Positions 17,906 to 27,613 are shown, counted from the stretch's first letter. The stretch: DNA of 64,000 bases from Marinicellulosiphila megalodicopiae (GCF_045862395.1 NZ_AP023087.1:744001-808000), one strand, 5' to 3'. Notes: generated by a model from the sequence alone, not told the origin. Made by a program: numbers and translations.

Positions 17906-20900
17906 ATGAAATTTTCAAAATTTTATTTGTTAAATGCCATTGTTATTGCCACGACTGTTATTGCCACGACAACCAGTTGTATTGATTCAAAAAATACTAC
18001 TAACACAAATACAAACACTCAACTAAATACCGCACCAATTGTCGCGAATTTAAATAATATTGAAGCAACCGTTGGGCAAACGATAAATTTAACGCCATTA
18101 ATTTATGATGAGCAAGGCGATACTTTATCCTATGTTTGGACTATAAATGGAGAATCATTTAACTCGGAAACTTTGCAATATCAATTTTCGCAACCAGGCA
18201 GTTATGACGTTGTTTTAACTGTGTATGATAATCAAACAAGCACAACAAAAAATATGGTCGTTGTTGTTTCATCTGAAGCGATTAATTTATCGCCAATGAT
18301 TACTTCTATCAATGATGTTAATGTTTTAATTGATGAAACTATAAGTATTTCTGCCGATGCTTCAGATCCTGAAGGAGGACAATTATCGTATTCATGGATG
18401 TACGAAGGTCAAGAATTATCAAATGAATCGACCTTGCATTATGCCTCTTCAAACTCAGGTGAATTTTCAATTGTCTTGACTGTAAAAGATGCACAAGGCA
18501 ATCAAGCTAGTGAAGAATTTAATATCACTGTGTACGCACCGAATCAAAATCAAAAACCAATTATTGAACAAATTGCTGATAGAGAAATCACAATTGGTGA
18601 AACTCTGACCATAACCCCTAATGTGAATGATCCTGAAAATGGACAGCTACAATATAGCTGGACAGTCAGTAATCAAAACACTCAGCAATTTAATTATCAG
18701 TTTAATACAATTGGAATGGTCACTGTTGAATTGACGGTTATTGATGATGCACAAAATAAAAGTACGATGAGTTTTGTTGTGAATGTCGTAGCTTTACCTG
18801 TTAATCAAGCTCCCGAAATTACTGCAATAAATGATGTAAATATTTTTGAAAATGAAAATATAAATATTACAGCGATCGTCAATGATAACGAAAATGACGA
18901 TTTAGAATTTGAATGGAAATTAAATAACCAAATTATTGCAACGACTAATCCAATTAATTATCAGTTTGTTTCTGCTGGTCAATTTACTATTGAGTTAAAT
19001 GTGTCAGATGGATTGAATACTTCTCAAATTGACTTTGATGTTTATGTAAATGAAACCCCCATTCCAAATGCCGATGGTTATGTTTGGAATCCTGTTGTGA
19101 TTAAAGGGGGTGGTTTTGTTTCGGGTTTAATTTACAGCAAAGCCGATCCAAGTATTTTATATGCCCGTACAGATATTGGCGGTATTTATCGTTGGAATGC
19201 ACCCAATAAAACTTGGATTCCATTAAACGACTCTTTCACTAATGGTAATGACTGGGGTGTGTGGAGTGTGGCGGCTGATCCATCGGATGCTAATAAAGTA
19301 TATATGGCAACCGGGCTTTATAGTGCAGATTGGGGACAAGTCGGCTCAATTTTTTCATCAAATGATAAAGGTGATAGTTGGACAAAAGTAGCAGCGGCTC
19401 CTGTGAAATTAGGCGGAAATAATCCAGGTCGTGGCAATGGCGAATTTTTGCAAGTAGATCCAAATAAACCCAATGAATTATTATTAGGTTCTAAAAAAGA
19501 TGGCCTATTTAAAAGTACTGACTCTGGTGCAAGCTGGAATAAAGTGTCCAGTTTAAATGCTTCATATATTACCTTTGTTGAATACGACGATCAGTCAGGT
19601 GCCAATGGATCATCGACACCAATTATTTATGTAGGTGTCGCAGATTATATTTATAACGGTGGAAATGTCGGCGTATATCGTTCAACCGATGCAGGACAAA
19701 CTTGGTCAAAATTAATTAACCATCCAGCCCAAATGGCTGCAAAATCGTTTGATATGGATAATCCGTCAAATGTGACAGTGCCCATGGGAATGGCACGAAA
19801 TGGAAATAGTTTTTATTTTGTTTTCAGTAATACAGTCACACCTGATGGTGATAAATCTTTAGATGCAGCTTATTGGAATCCAACAAATGGTGCGGTATTT
19901 AAATTTAATGCAGCAAATAATAACTGGACAGACATCACTCCAGCCGGTTCTGCAAATTTACAAGGCGGATTTGCAAGTGTAGATGTCAGTTCAGTTAATC
20001 CAAATATTGTAATGATCAGTACCATTGGACGTTGGTATCCGATGGATGAAATTTATTTCACAGAAGACGGCGGCAGTAATTGGACATCCACATTTAATAG
20101 TTATAACTATGCAAGTACTTGGGGAAATAGCTTAAATAAAGCAGCCATTACTGGTGATAAAGCACCTTACGCAGATGAGAGTCATTTACACTGGCCTGCA
20201 AAAGTGCGTTTTAATCCTGTTGATCATAACGAAGCGATGGTTGTGAGTGGTATGGGGATATACATGAGTTTTGATGTGTCCGGATTATTAACCAATACCA
20301 CAGCAAATAATTCAGAATTTACAACATGGAGCTTTGAAAATGACGGCATCGAAGAAACCGCGCCTTTAGATTTAATCAGTCCTCCAGGCGGTGCGCCATT
20401 GGTTTCTGCGTTGGGTGATATTGATGGTTTTAGGCACGATGATTTAAATGTATCACCACCAGCTGGTCGTCATTTAGTAAATAATTCACACCCAGGCACA
20501 ACACGCTCCATTGATTTTGCACAAAATTCACCAGACAAAATCGTGATGGCTTATGATAATAACAATCATAATAAAGGTGCGTTATCTACTGATGGTGGCT
20601 CAACATGGAATGCTTTTGCAACCAAACCTAGTGGTGTGGCAGATAATGATTTAAGCGGCAATATTGCTATTTCAGCAAATGGCAGCACGATTGTTTGGGG
20701 CAGTCAAAATGCGACAATGGCGTATTCTGCCAATGATGGACAAAGCTGGGCAGCTGTAAATGGTTTGTCGGTGTCAGGTTTAAAACCTGTTGCAGATCGT
20801 GTGAATAGCAATAAATTTTATGCCTTTGATCCTGCTACACAAATTATGTATTACTCTACTAATGCAGCCAGCTCTTTTAGTAGTACTGCATTAAATTTAA

Positions 20901-21328
20901 CGGGTATTCCTAATTATTTAGCCCCTCAACCTGAAGTGAAATCTGTTTATAATAAAGAAGGGGATTTATGGTTAGCAAATTATACTCACGGTTTATATCG
21001 CTCAATTAATAGCGGAACAAGCTTCAATAAAATATCGGGTGTAACAACTGCATTTAATGTTGCGATTGGCGCACCTGAAATAACAGGTGATTATCCTACC
21101 GTTTATATTTGGGGCATTATAGATGGTGTAAATGGAATATTTAGATCCCAAGATGAAGGTGTAAACTGGACACAAATAAATGATAACGACACCCAGTGGG
21201 CACAAAATCATTCTGACTTAACCGCTAGTCAAACTATTTTTGGTCGTTTATTTATTGCATTAGGCGGACGAGGGATTATTTATGGTGATCAAGGTTGCCA
21301 GCGTGATAATGACGGAGATTGTTTGTAA
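17906..21328 (+). CDS. GH74-type xyloglucanase lipoprotein with PKD-like domains
   Basis: This 1140-residue surface enzyme begins with a lipoprotein signal (ATTTSC), a Thr/Asn linker, and four PKD/cadherin-like beta domains (~45-390; each with a D-x-E-G/N-x-x-L-x-Y-x-W core). The catalytic half is a seven-bladed-propeller pair typical of GH74 with many sialidase-like S-x-D-x-G-x-[ST]-W repeats. ARTDIGGIYRW holds the conserved Asp423; Asp870 in RSIDFAQ is the likely second catalytic Asp. Such enzymes cut xyloglucan (endo-xyloglucanase). It starts at the ATG after GAGATCTTC. A 15-bp in-frame repeat lengthens its signal peptide relative to the second copy. Confidence 0.87.
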   Translation: MKFSKFYLLNAIVIATTVIATTTSCIDSKNTTNTNTNTQLNTAPIVANLNNIEATVGQTINLTPLIYDEQGDTLSYVWTINGESFNSETLQYQFSQPGSYDVVLTVYDNQTSTTKNMVVVVSSEAINLSPMITSINDVNVLIDETISISADASDPEGGQLSYSWMYEGQELSNESTLHYASSNSGEFSIVLTVKDAQGNQASEEFNITVYAPNQNQKPIIEQIADREITIGETLTITPNVNDPENGQLQYSWTVSNQNTQQFNYQFNTIGMVTVELTVIDDAQNKSTMSFVVNVVALPVNQAPEITAINDVNIFENENINITAIVNDNENDDLEFEWKLNNQIIATTNPINYQFVSAGQFTIELNVSDGLNTSQIDFDVYVNETPIPNADGYVWNPVVIKGGGFVSGLIYSKADPSILYARTDIGGIYRWNAPNKTWIPLNDSFTNGNDWGVWSVAADPSDANKVYMATGLYSADWGQVGSIFSSNDKGDSWTKVAAAPVKLGGNNPGRGNGEFLQVDPNKPNELLLGSKKDGLFKSTDSGASWNKVSSLNASYITFVEYDDQSGANGSSTPIIYVGVADYIYNGGNVGVYRSTDAGQTWSKLINHPAQMAAKSFDMDNPSNVTVPMGMARNGNSFYFVFSNTVTPDGDKSLDAAYWNPTNGAVFKFNAANNNWTDITPAGSANLQGGFASVDVSSVNPNIVMISTIGRWYPMDEIYFTEDGGSNWTSTFNSYNYASTWGNSLNKAAITGDKAPYADESHLHWPAKVRFNPVDHNEAMVVSGMGIYMSFDVSGLLTNTTANNSEFTTWSFENDGIEETAPLDLISPPGGAPLVSALGDIDGFRHDDLNVSPPAGRHLVNNSHPGTTRSIDFAQNSPDKIVMAYDNNNHNKGALSTDGGSTWNAFATKPSGVADNDLSGNIAISANGSTIVWGSQNATMAYSANDGQSWAAVNGLSVSGLKPVADRVNSNKFYAFDPATQIMYYSTNAASSFSSTALNLTGIPNYLAPQPEVKSVYNKEGDLWLANYTHGLYRSINSGTSFNKISGVTTAFNVAIGAPEITGDYPTVYIWGIIDGVNGIFRSQDEGVNWTQINDNDTQWAQNHSDLTASQTIFGRLFIALGGRGIIYGDQGCQRDNDGDCL

Positions 21329-21330
21329 TA

Positions 21331-21354
21331 AAACATAAAACATAAAACATAAAA
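21331..21354. repeat. 8-bp tandem repeat (ACATAAAA type)
   Basis: Three units of an 8-bp repeat (ACATAAAA phase) sit between the first GH74 stop and its terminator. A comparable 7-bp repeat flanks the second copy's terminator. Confidence 0.7.
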
Positions 21355-21356
21355 CG

Positions 21357-21389
21357 AAAAAAACCGATTTAAAAATCGGTTTTTTTATA
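21357..21389 (+). terminator. Terminator of first GH74 gene
   Basis: AAACCGATTT/AAATCGGTTT form a stem with a short loop and a T run. The same hairpin sequence recurs after the second GH74 gene at 25507. Confidence 0.85.
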
Positions 21390-21400
21390 TCTCTATAATC

Positions 21401-21646
21401 CCGAAAAAAACGGGCAACATGGCTTATAAAAGTGTATTTGATAGTTAAAATTAGTCTTAAATCGTTTTGTTTATTGCGCTGCGTTAAAGTTTTTTTAGTG
21501 CTTTATTGTTATTTGGTTGGCTCTTTCTAAATATCGAATATGATATAAAAAATTCATCTTTCTAAATCAGAGATTCCTTTAATGTGTTTTTTATATTAAT
21601 TCGTTTTTGTGCCGTCCTTAGGTTTTTATATAAAGAATGATTTTAA
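21401..21646 (+). pseudogene. Decayed copy of the small membrane gene at 17350
   Basis: The segment aligns by eye with 17481-17718. From ATGGCTTATAAA (21419) it matches ATGACTTATAAA (17491) codon by codon, but CAA, TGG and CAA have become TAA, TAG and TAA within seven codons. Later stretches (AATATCGAATATGA, TATAAAGAATGATTTTAA) still match the parent gene. The first third of the gene is missing. This is a pseudogene left by duplication of the region. Confidence 0.82.
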
Positions 21647-21700
21647 CCTGAATCCGTAGCATCGAATATTTACAATTTATATAATCACTTATATTTTTAA

Positions 21701-21714
21701 TGTAAACGATTAAC
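21701..21714. promoter_or_regulatory. LacI-family-like operator before second GH74 gene
   Basis: TGTAAACGATTAAC occupies the same position relative to the second GH74 start as TGTAAGCGCTTAAC does to the first, and keeps the TGTAARCG core while flanking bases differ. Confidence 0.45.
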
Positions 21715-21848
21715 ATATAGTATTAATTTCATTGCCTTAGGTAAATTCATTTTTTTTACGGATGCAGATCTCAATCCAACATTTCTTTTTTGCTGTTTGC
21801 GACGCTGATTTCTATACTCGCGCCAAATTCTTTTTTCGCGAGATCTCC

Positions 21849-24800
21849 ATGAAATTTTCAAAACTTTATTTGTTAAATGCCATTGTTATTGCCACGACAA
21901 CCAGTTGTATTGATTCAAAAAATACTACTGACACAAATACAAACACTCAACTAAATACCGCACCAATTGTCGCGAATTTAAATAATATTGAAGCAACCGT
22001 TGGGCAAACGATAAATTTAACGCCATTAATTTATGATGAGCAAGGCGATACTTTATCCTATGTTTGGACTATAAATGGAGAATCATTTAACTCGGAAACT
22101 TTGCAATATCAATTTTCGCAACCAGGCAGTTATGACGTTGTTTTAACTGTGTATGATAATCAAACAAGCACAACAAAAAATATGGTCGTTGTTGTTTCAT
22201 CTGAAGCGATTAATTTATCGCCAATGATTACTTCTATCAATGATGTTAATGTTTTAATTGATGAAACTATAAGTATTTCTGCCGATGCTTCAGATCCTGA
22301 AGGAGGACAATTATCGTATTCATGGATGTACGAAGGTCAAGAAATATCAAATGAATCGACCTTGCATTATGCCTCTTCAAACTCAGGTGAATTTTCAATT
22401 ATCTTGACTGTAAAAGATGCACAAGGCAATCAAGCTAGTGAAGAATTCAATATCACTGTGTACGCACCGAATCAAAATCAAAAACCAATTATTGAACAAA
22501 TTACTGATGTTGAAATTACAAAAGGTGATACGTTTTCAGTAACCCCTAATGTGAATGATCCTGAAAATGGACAGCTACAATATAGCTGGACAGTTAATGG
22601 TCAAGCTGATCAAACAAGCGCTCAATTTAGTCATCAATTTAATTCAACAGGTATATTTCCAGTTGAATTAACCGTGACCGATGATGCACAAAATACTCAG
22701 ACCATGAGTTTTAATGTGACTGTGGTGGATGCAGTTGTGAATCAGGCACCTACTATTTCGCAGGTTAATAATATTGAAATCACAATCGGCGAAACCTATT
22801 CAGTTACACCCGTTGTAAACGATCCTGAAAATGGGCAACTTCAATATAACTGGACACTTAGCAATCAAACAGGCGAGCAATTTAGTTATCAATTTGATTC
22901 AATCGGTACATTTACTGTTGAATTAACTGTGACCGATGATGCACAAAATTCTGCAACCATGAGCTTTGATGTGAAGGTGGTCAATCAAACGGTGGAAAAT
23001 AATTGGACCAATGTAAAAATTGGTGGGCATGGTTATACACCTGGTGTGATTTTCCATCCGGTAGTTCCAGATGTTTACTATGCTCGCACCGATATTGGTG
23101 GTCTTTACCGTTGGGATAAAGAAATTGTGGGATGGCACGCCGTTACTGACAGTTTTGATGTGACAGAAGGTGGCTATATCGGTGCAGAAAGTGTTGCGCT
23201 TGATCCTAACAATGCAGCGATGCTCTACATGAGTACTGGGTTGTATGTCCAAAATGGTAATGGACGCCTCTATATATCATCTGATCAGGGTGACAGCTGG
23301 ACACATGCGGATTTACCCTTCCCGGTAGGTGCTAATAATGACGGCCGTGCTATTGGTGAGCGCATGATGGTTGATCCTAATAATCCATCGACACTATTTT
23401 ATGGTTCACGCACTGCTGGATTGTGGAAATCAACAAATAGCGGTCAGAACTGGACACAGGTGAGCAGCCTGTCTACTGCCAAGATGACAGTTAACTGGGG
23501 GGATGCCATCCCTGCGGGAATTGAGTTTGTGGTTTTTGATACAAACACTAAAGGGACGGGTTCAGCAACCCAAACTATTTACGTTGGTGTCGGCCCTAAA
23601 TACGCCAGTGCCGCAGGTCTAGACAAAATGGTTTATCGATCTACAAATGGCGGAGCGACTTGGGAAGGGGTCTCGACGCCTCTGGATAATGACAATACTG
23701 ATTATTATATTCCACATGTGGTGCGCTCAGATGATGGCAAACTCTATTTTATTTTCACCGGCGGCATGGGCCCAGGCGCTTCTGGCCCCGCACGTCTTTA
23801 CCGCTATGATGGCAACAATTGGGATTTATTACGCCAAATGAATCCGGGTTCTGGCATAGATGCTGGGTATGCTGGTCTTTCTGTTTATGGCTCGGGAAAC
23901 AATACTAAAATCGCACTGGGCATTAGTGGTACTTGGGGTACATGGGCAGGTAAACCCGTGCTTGAACTGTCTGAAGATGGCGGTGCGAATTGGAGAGAGA
24001 TTTCCAACGGTAAACCTCATACACCTAACGAAGATGTTTCGGGCTGGATTGATGACGTGGAGATCAACCCTTTTAATCCAGATCACATTATGCACGTGAC
24101 CGGTGGCGGGCCTTGGGAGACCTACAACGCAACTGATGCTAATCCGAGCTGGCATAAAATGGTGGAAAATCTTGAAGAAACCGCCACCCTTAATCTGACC
24201 ACGCCACCGCCAAGCGCTTCTTACGCATTGTTGAACGCATCGGGCGATATCGGGACCTGGGTACATACAAATTTAACCCAAGAGCCAACGCGTACACCAA
24301 GCGGCGATCTGAAGTTTGCTAACGGTATTAGTGGAGATATGGCTTGGTCTGATCCGTCGTACATAGCGACTATTGGTACGAGACACTGGGCATTTAACAA
24401 CACCCCTGCGGCGCGTTATTCACGAGACAACGGCTTGACTTGGTCTGTTTTTGGCTCAATGCCTCAAGGTGTCAATCCCAGTGCAGGTGGGTTAGATAAT
24501 GCAAATAATATCGCGGTGACCTCGCCTGATAATATTATTTGGTCAGTAGCCAACTCAAAGCCTTATTACTCAACAGATAGCGGGAGCACTTGGCAAGCAA
24601 CGGGGCTGCCAGTAGTGGCTCCAGTGAGTAATGCAGTCGGCGGTTACCATGTAGCAGCGGATCGCCAGAACCCGAACAAGGTGTATGCCTATGACTACGG
24701 TGCATCTTGGTGGGGAACACCTGGAAATTTCTACTATTCAACAGATAGCGGTAAAACCTTTAGCAAAAGTACAGACCCTAATCTGGATTTAAGTGCCAAC

Positions 24801-25208
24801 GACTGGGCTCACACATCCATTGCCGTTAATCCAAATGCTGAAGGTGATATCTGGCTTGTTGATGGTCACAGCGTGTTCCATTCCCTAGATTCTGGGGCGA
24901 CTTGGAACAAACTTGATGTGACGGCATCTGTATACAGCTCAAACCAATGGCCGGATATATACGGAGCTTCAGCCATTGCCGTAGGTAAAGCCGCCAATGG
25001 CTCTAGTTACTCAGCTGCCGTTTATGTGGTGGGTGTAATAAATAATCAATGGGGCGTGTATCGCTCCGATGATATGGGCGTGAATTGGGTGCGCATCAAC
25101 GACGATAACCATCAGTATGGTGGCATTGAACGACTTGCCGCAGACAACAAAGTTTACGGTCGCGTGTATTTTGCTGGTGTTGGCCGAGGCATTCTTTATA
25201 ACAAGTAA
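21849..25208 (+). CDS. Second GH74-type xyloglucanase lipoprotein
   Basis: This protein has 1119 residues from the ATG at 21849, equivalent to the first copy's start; in-frame codons upstream to 21762 lie in the shared non-coding leader. A lipoprotein signal (ATTTSC) and four PKD-like domains precede a GH74 catalytic half with ARTDIGGLYRW (Asp415) and SGDMAWSD (Asp830) as catalytic candidates, plus SGWIDDVEINPFNPDH, a conserved GH74 loop that the first copy lacks in this form. DNA from 21765 to about 22500 is nearly identical to the first gene; after ~22990 the sequence differs and is visibly richer in G+C. It probably complements the first enzyme with different specificity. Confidence 0.88.
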   Translation: MKFSKLYLLNAIVIATTTSCIDSKNTTDTNTNTQLNTAPIVANLNNIEATVGQTINLTPLIYDEQGDTLSYVWTINGESFNSETLQYQFSQPGSYDVVLTVYDNQTSTTKNMVVVVSSEAINLSPMITSINDVNVLIDETISISADASDPEGGQLSYSWMYEGQEISNESTLHYASSNSGEFSIILTVKDAQGNQASEEFNITVYAPNQNQKPIIEQITDVEITKGDTFSVTPNVNDPENGQLQYSWTVNGQADQTSAQFSHQFNSTGIFPVELTVTDDAQNTQTMSFNVTVVDAVVNQAPTISQVNNIEITIGETYSVTPVVNDPENGQLQYNWTLSNQTGEQFSYQFDSIGTFTVELTVTDDAQNSATMSFDVKVVNQTVENNWTNVKIGGHGYTPGVIFHPVVPDVYYARTDIGGLYRWDKEIVGWHAVTDSFDVTEGGYIGAESVALDPNNAAMLYMSTGLYVQNGNGRLYISSDQGDSWTHADLPFPVGANNDGRAIGERMMVDPNNPSTLFYGSRTAGLWKSTNSGQNWTQVSSLSTAKMTVNWGDAIPAGIEFVVFDTNTKGTGSATQTIYVGVGPKYASAAGLDKMVYRSTNGGATWEGVSTPLDNDNTDYYIPHVVRSDDGKLYFIFTGGMGPGASGPARLYRYDGNNWDLLRQMNPGSGIDAGYAGLSVYGSGNNTKIALGISGTWGTWAGKPVLELSEDGGANWREISNGKPHTPNEDVSGWIDDVEINPFNPDHIMHVTGGGPWETYNATDANPSWHKMVENLEETATLNLTTPPPSASYALLNASGDIGTWVHTNLTQEPTRTPSGDLKFANGISGDMAWSDPSYIATIGTRHWAFNNTPAARYSRDNGLTWSVFGSMPQGVNPSAGGLDNANNIAVTSPDNIIWSVANSKPYYSTDSGSTWQATGLPVVAPVSNAVGGYHVAADRQNPNKVYAYDYGASWWGTPGNFYYSTDSGKTFSKSTDPNLDLSANDWAHTSIAVNPNAEGDIWLVDGHSVFHSLDSGATWNKLDVTASVYSSNQWPDIYGASAIAVGKAANGSSYSAAVYVVGVINNQWGVYRSDDMGVNWVRINDDNHQYGGIERLAADNKVYGRVYFAGVGRGILYNK

Positions 25209-25439
25209 TCAGCCGCAGCAAATATGAAGCCTGTAGCAGCCAGAATTTTCCCTTGAATTTTGGCTGCTCTTAAACGCAAAGATAACTAAAAACTCTGCGT
25301 GGTTTTTAACTTTTGGTTTAACGATTATCGCTAAAATCGTTGGGTAAATTGTTGAAGACAAAGAGGGCTTAAGTTAAACGAATACAATGTCCAAAAAATC
25401 ATGTCGGCTTAACTGCTAGACAGAGTATATTTACTTGAA

Positions 25440-25500
25440 TATCCCTAGCGATTGATGGTCATGGTTATCAGCGTGATAACGATTGCTTATAAACATTTAT
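25440..25500 (+). pseudogene. Possible remnant of original 3' end of second GH74 gene
   Basis: GGTCATGGTTATCAGCGTGATAA followed by GATTGCTTATAA resembles the last codons of the first GH74 gene (GGTGATCAAGGTTGCCAGCGTGATAATGAC...GATTGTTTGTAA), with small deletions. Both are then followed by CACG/ACG-AAAAAAACCGATT and the same terminator. It looks like the ancestral end left behind after the coding region was replaced. Confidence 0.5.
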
Positions 25501-25506
25501 TCCACA

Positions 25507-25537
25507 CGAAAAAAACCGATTGTTAAATCGGTTTTTT
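25507..25537. terminator. Bidirectional terminator
   Basis: AAACCGATT/AATCGGTTT hairpin with T runs on both sides. It can end the second GH74 transcript on the plus strand and the DUF1059-type gene on the minus strand. It matches the hairpin at 21357. Confidence 0.8.
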
Positions 25538-25543
25538 GCTTTT

Positions 25544-25592
25544 AAACATCAAACATCAAACATCAAACATCAAACATCAAACATCAAACATC
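25544..25592. repeat. 7-bp tandem repeat, seven units
   Basis: AAACATC is repeated seven times without interruption. On the minus strand its first unit (GATGTTTGA) supplies the stop codon of the DUF1059-type gene. Confidence 0.93.
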
Positions 25593-25820
25593 AGGCGCTG
25601 CTTCAAAATCTGCTTTACGTTCGTCCATCCATTTTTGCATAGCAATCGGATCAGTCATTAAATGTTTCATGTCATTCATCGCAGTTAAATGCGCTTCGTC
25701 AGATTTTTGAAACATTTCCATCCCGTGAGCACGACTTAAGTTTGCCATCTCTTCAAATGTGTTTGCGCTAATTTCTAAATCGCATGCCCCGCCAAGTTGC
25801 TTACATGTCATTGTTTTCAT
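25584..25820 (-). CDS. DUF1059-like small protein
   Basis: This 78-residue protein begins MKTMTCKQLGGACD and continues TFEEMANLSRAHGMEMF, the pattern of the DUF1059 family (short cytosolic proteins with CxxLGG-xCD near the start and a later His). Function is not established. The C-terminal half is a helical extension. It lies 79 bp downstream of the GFA-type gene on the same strand and may share its transcript. Its stop codon is formed by the first unit of the 7-bp repeat. Confidence 0.68.
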   Translation of the reverse strand: MKTMTCKQLGGACDLEISANTFEEMANLSRAHGMEMFQKSDEAHLTAMNDMKHLMTDPIAMQKWMDERKADFEAAPDV

Positions 25821-25899
25821 TTAAATTCCCCTGTTTTTAAACGTTAAAAGTATAAATACTCTCTCATCTTTGAGTCTGATTCACAACCATAAAAAAAGT

Positions 25900-26250
25900 T
25901 TAAATTGACGCACCATCATAAATACTAAATGGTAAGGTTGAAGTATCAATTGTTTCCACACAACCTAAATTAATTCGATAATACCCAATTTCTTTCATTG
26001 ATTGATGAAAAGTATATACACCACAATTATTACAGAAATGATGTTTAGCCACATGACTGGCAAAAGTATATGTGGACAAAGCATTATCTTTAATTGAAAT
26101 ATTTATATCCTTTGGCGCCAATGTGAATTCGGTCATAAGCGCGCCTTTACGAACACAAATAGTACAATTACAGCGAGTGCCGTTTTCAATCAGTGGGCTT
26201 GTAAATTCAAATTGAATTTTAGCGCAATGGCAACTGCCTTTGTAAATCAT
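25900..26250 (-). CDS. GFA family zinc protein
   Basis: This is a 116-residue protein with the GFA/CENP-V zinc motifs: GSCHC near the N-terminus, CNCTIC in the middle and FCNNCG towards the end. Known relatives include glutathione-dependent formaldehyde-activating enzyme, but most members are uncharacterised. It lies only 16 bp after the NDH-2 stop, so it is probably co-transcribed with that gene. Confidence 0.83.
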   Translation of the reverse strand: MIYKGSCHCAKIQFEFTSPLIENGTRCNCTICVRKGALMTEFTLAPKDINISIKDNALSTYTFASHVAKHHFCNNCGVYTFHQSMKEIGYYRINLGCVETIDTSTLPFSIYDGASI

Positions 26251-26266
26251 GATTTGTCTCGTAAAT

Positions 26267-27613
26267 TTAATGTAATTTTAATCTTGGACGAATCACTTTA
26301 TTGATACGCCCAGAAATTGTAATCAATACCATTTTGAAAAAACCAAATAAAGCCAATTGATGTAATCGATATAAACTGATGTACATAATGCGTGCAATGC
26401 GACCTTCAATCATCATCGAACCTTTAGTTAGCCCACCCATTAAACTACCAACGGTTGAATAATGGCTTAAGCTCACTAATGATCCATAATCTTTATATTT
26501 AAATGGTTTTAAATTTTCACTTAAAGGCATTTTATTTTTCATTAATGACACTAAGTTTTTATAAGTGACGCTTGCCATTTGATGAGCTGCTTGTGCGGTA
26601 GGCGGCACCATTTTTTGGCGGCCATTTTCAGGTATGGCTTCATCAGGATTAAGTGGCAAACTTGCGCAATCGCCAATGGCAAAAACACGATCGTCATCTA
26701 ATGTTTGTAAGCTGGGTTTTACCATTAATTGATTAATACGATTGGTTTGTAAGCCTGCAATGTTATTCATAAAATCAGGTACTTTTACACCTGCTGCCCA
26801 AACCATCATATCACTTTGAATTAACTCGTCGTTGTCTTGTAAAAAACCATCTGGCAAGCCTTTTACAACTTTTGTATTAGTTAACACATTGACACCTAAA
26901 GATGATAATTCGTGAGTAGCGTTTAAACTAATACGATCAGGTAATGCTGGTAAAATACGCGGACCAGCTTCAATTAAATTCACCTTTAAATGCGCTGCGG
27001 TTAATCGACTTAATCCGTAAACTTTTAGGACATCCACCGCGTTATATAATTCAGCACTGAGTTCAACCCCAGTAGCGCCAGCGCCAACTATTGAAATAGT
27101 TAATTTAGAATTTGGTTCGGTTTTTAGTGTTTCATCTAACGCTAATAAAGACTCTAATAACTCAGTATGAAAACGCATCGCTTGTGAGGGTTTGTCTAAA
27201 AAAATACAATTTTCACTGATGCCTTCTACATTAAAGTCATTAGTAATACTGCCTAAAGCAAAAACCACATAATCGTAGGGCACAAATCGAGTTTGTAAAA
27301 TGACTTCGTCGTCTGAGTTTAAAAGGGGGGCTAATTCAATCTGGCGAGTATCGCGATTAATATTAATTACTTTACCAAGTTGAAAATCAAAACCACAATA
27401 ATGACCTTGAGCCCTATATGAGACCGCATCAATACCGGAATCCAGAGCGCCTGTAGCGACTTCGTGTAATAATGGCTTCCAAAGATGGGTGTTATTTTGA
27501 TCAATTAACGTGATCTCGACATGATCACGAAAATTACGTTGTTTTCGTTTTTTACCTAATTTACTGGCTAATTCAAGCCCGCCGGCGCCTCCGCCAATGA
27601 CAACTATTTTCAT
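26267..27613 (-). CDS. ndh: Type II NADH dehydrogenase
   Basis: This 448-residue single-subunit NADH:quinone oxidoreductase has the N-terminal FAD-binding motif VVIGGGAGGLELA, a second Rossmann motif for NADH (VGAGATGVELSAELYNA), and the WAAGVK and FAIGDCASL motifs near the flavin. Its basic, hydrophobic C-terminus fits peripheral attachment to the inner membrane. It feeds electrons to quinone without pumping protons. It is the first gene of a likely three-gene run with the GFA and DUF1059-type genes. Confidence 0.93.
   Translation of the reverse strand: MKIVVIGGGAGGLELASKLGKKRKQRNFRDHVEITLIDQNNTHLWKPLLHEVATGALDSGIDAVSYRAQGHYCGFDFQLGKVININRDTRQIELAPLLNSDDEVILQTRFVPYDYVVFALGSITNDFNVEGISENCIFLDKPSQAMRFHTELLESLLALDETLKTEPNSKLTISIVGAGATGVELSAELYNAVDVLKVYGLSRLTAAHLKVNLIEAGPRILPALPDRISLNATHELSSLGVNVLTNTKVVKGLPDGFLQDNDELIQSDMMVWAAGVKVPDFMNNIAGLQTNRINQLMVKPSLQTLDDDRVFAIGDCASLPLNPDEAIPENGRQKMVPPTAQAAHQMASVTYKNLVSLMKNKMPLSENLKPFKYKDYGSLVSLSHYSTVGSLMGGLTKGSMMIEGRIARIMYISLYRLHQLALFGFFKMVLITISGRINKVIRPRLKLH

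Noticed and set aside
21762..21848. Upstream extension of the second GH74 protein
   Set aside because: The same DNA lies in front of the first copy as non-coding leader, and the lipoprotein signal begins at 21849.
23829..24266. 145-residue antisense frame in the second GH74 gene
   Set aside because: It is a shadow of the catalytic domain's codon pattern.
25544..25592. Short repeats as a CRISPR array
   Set aside because: Units are 7 bp with no spacers and no cas genes are near; simple tandem repeat.
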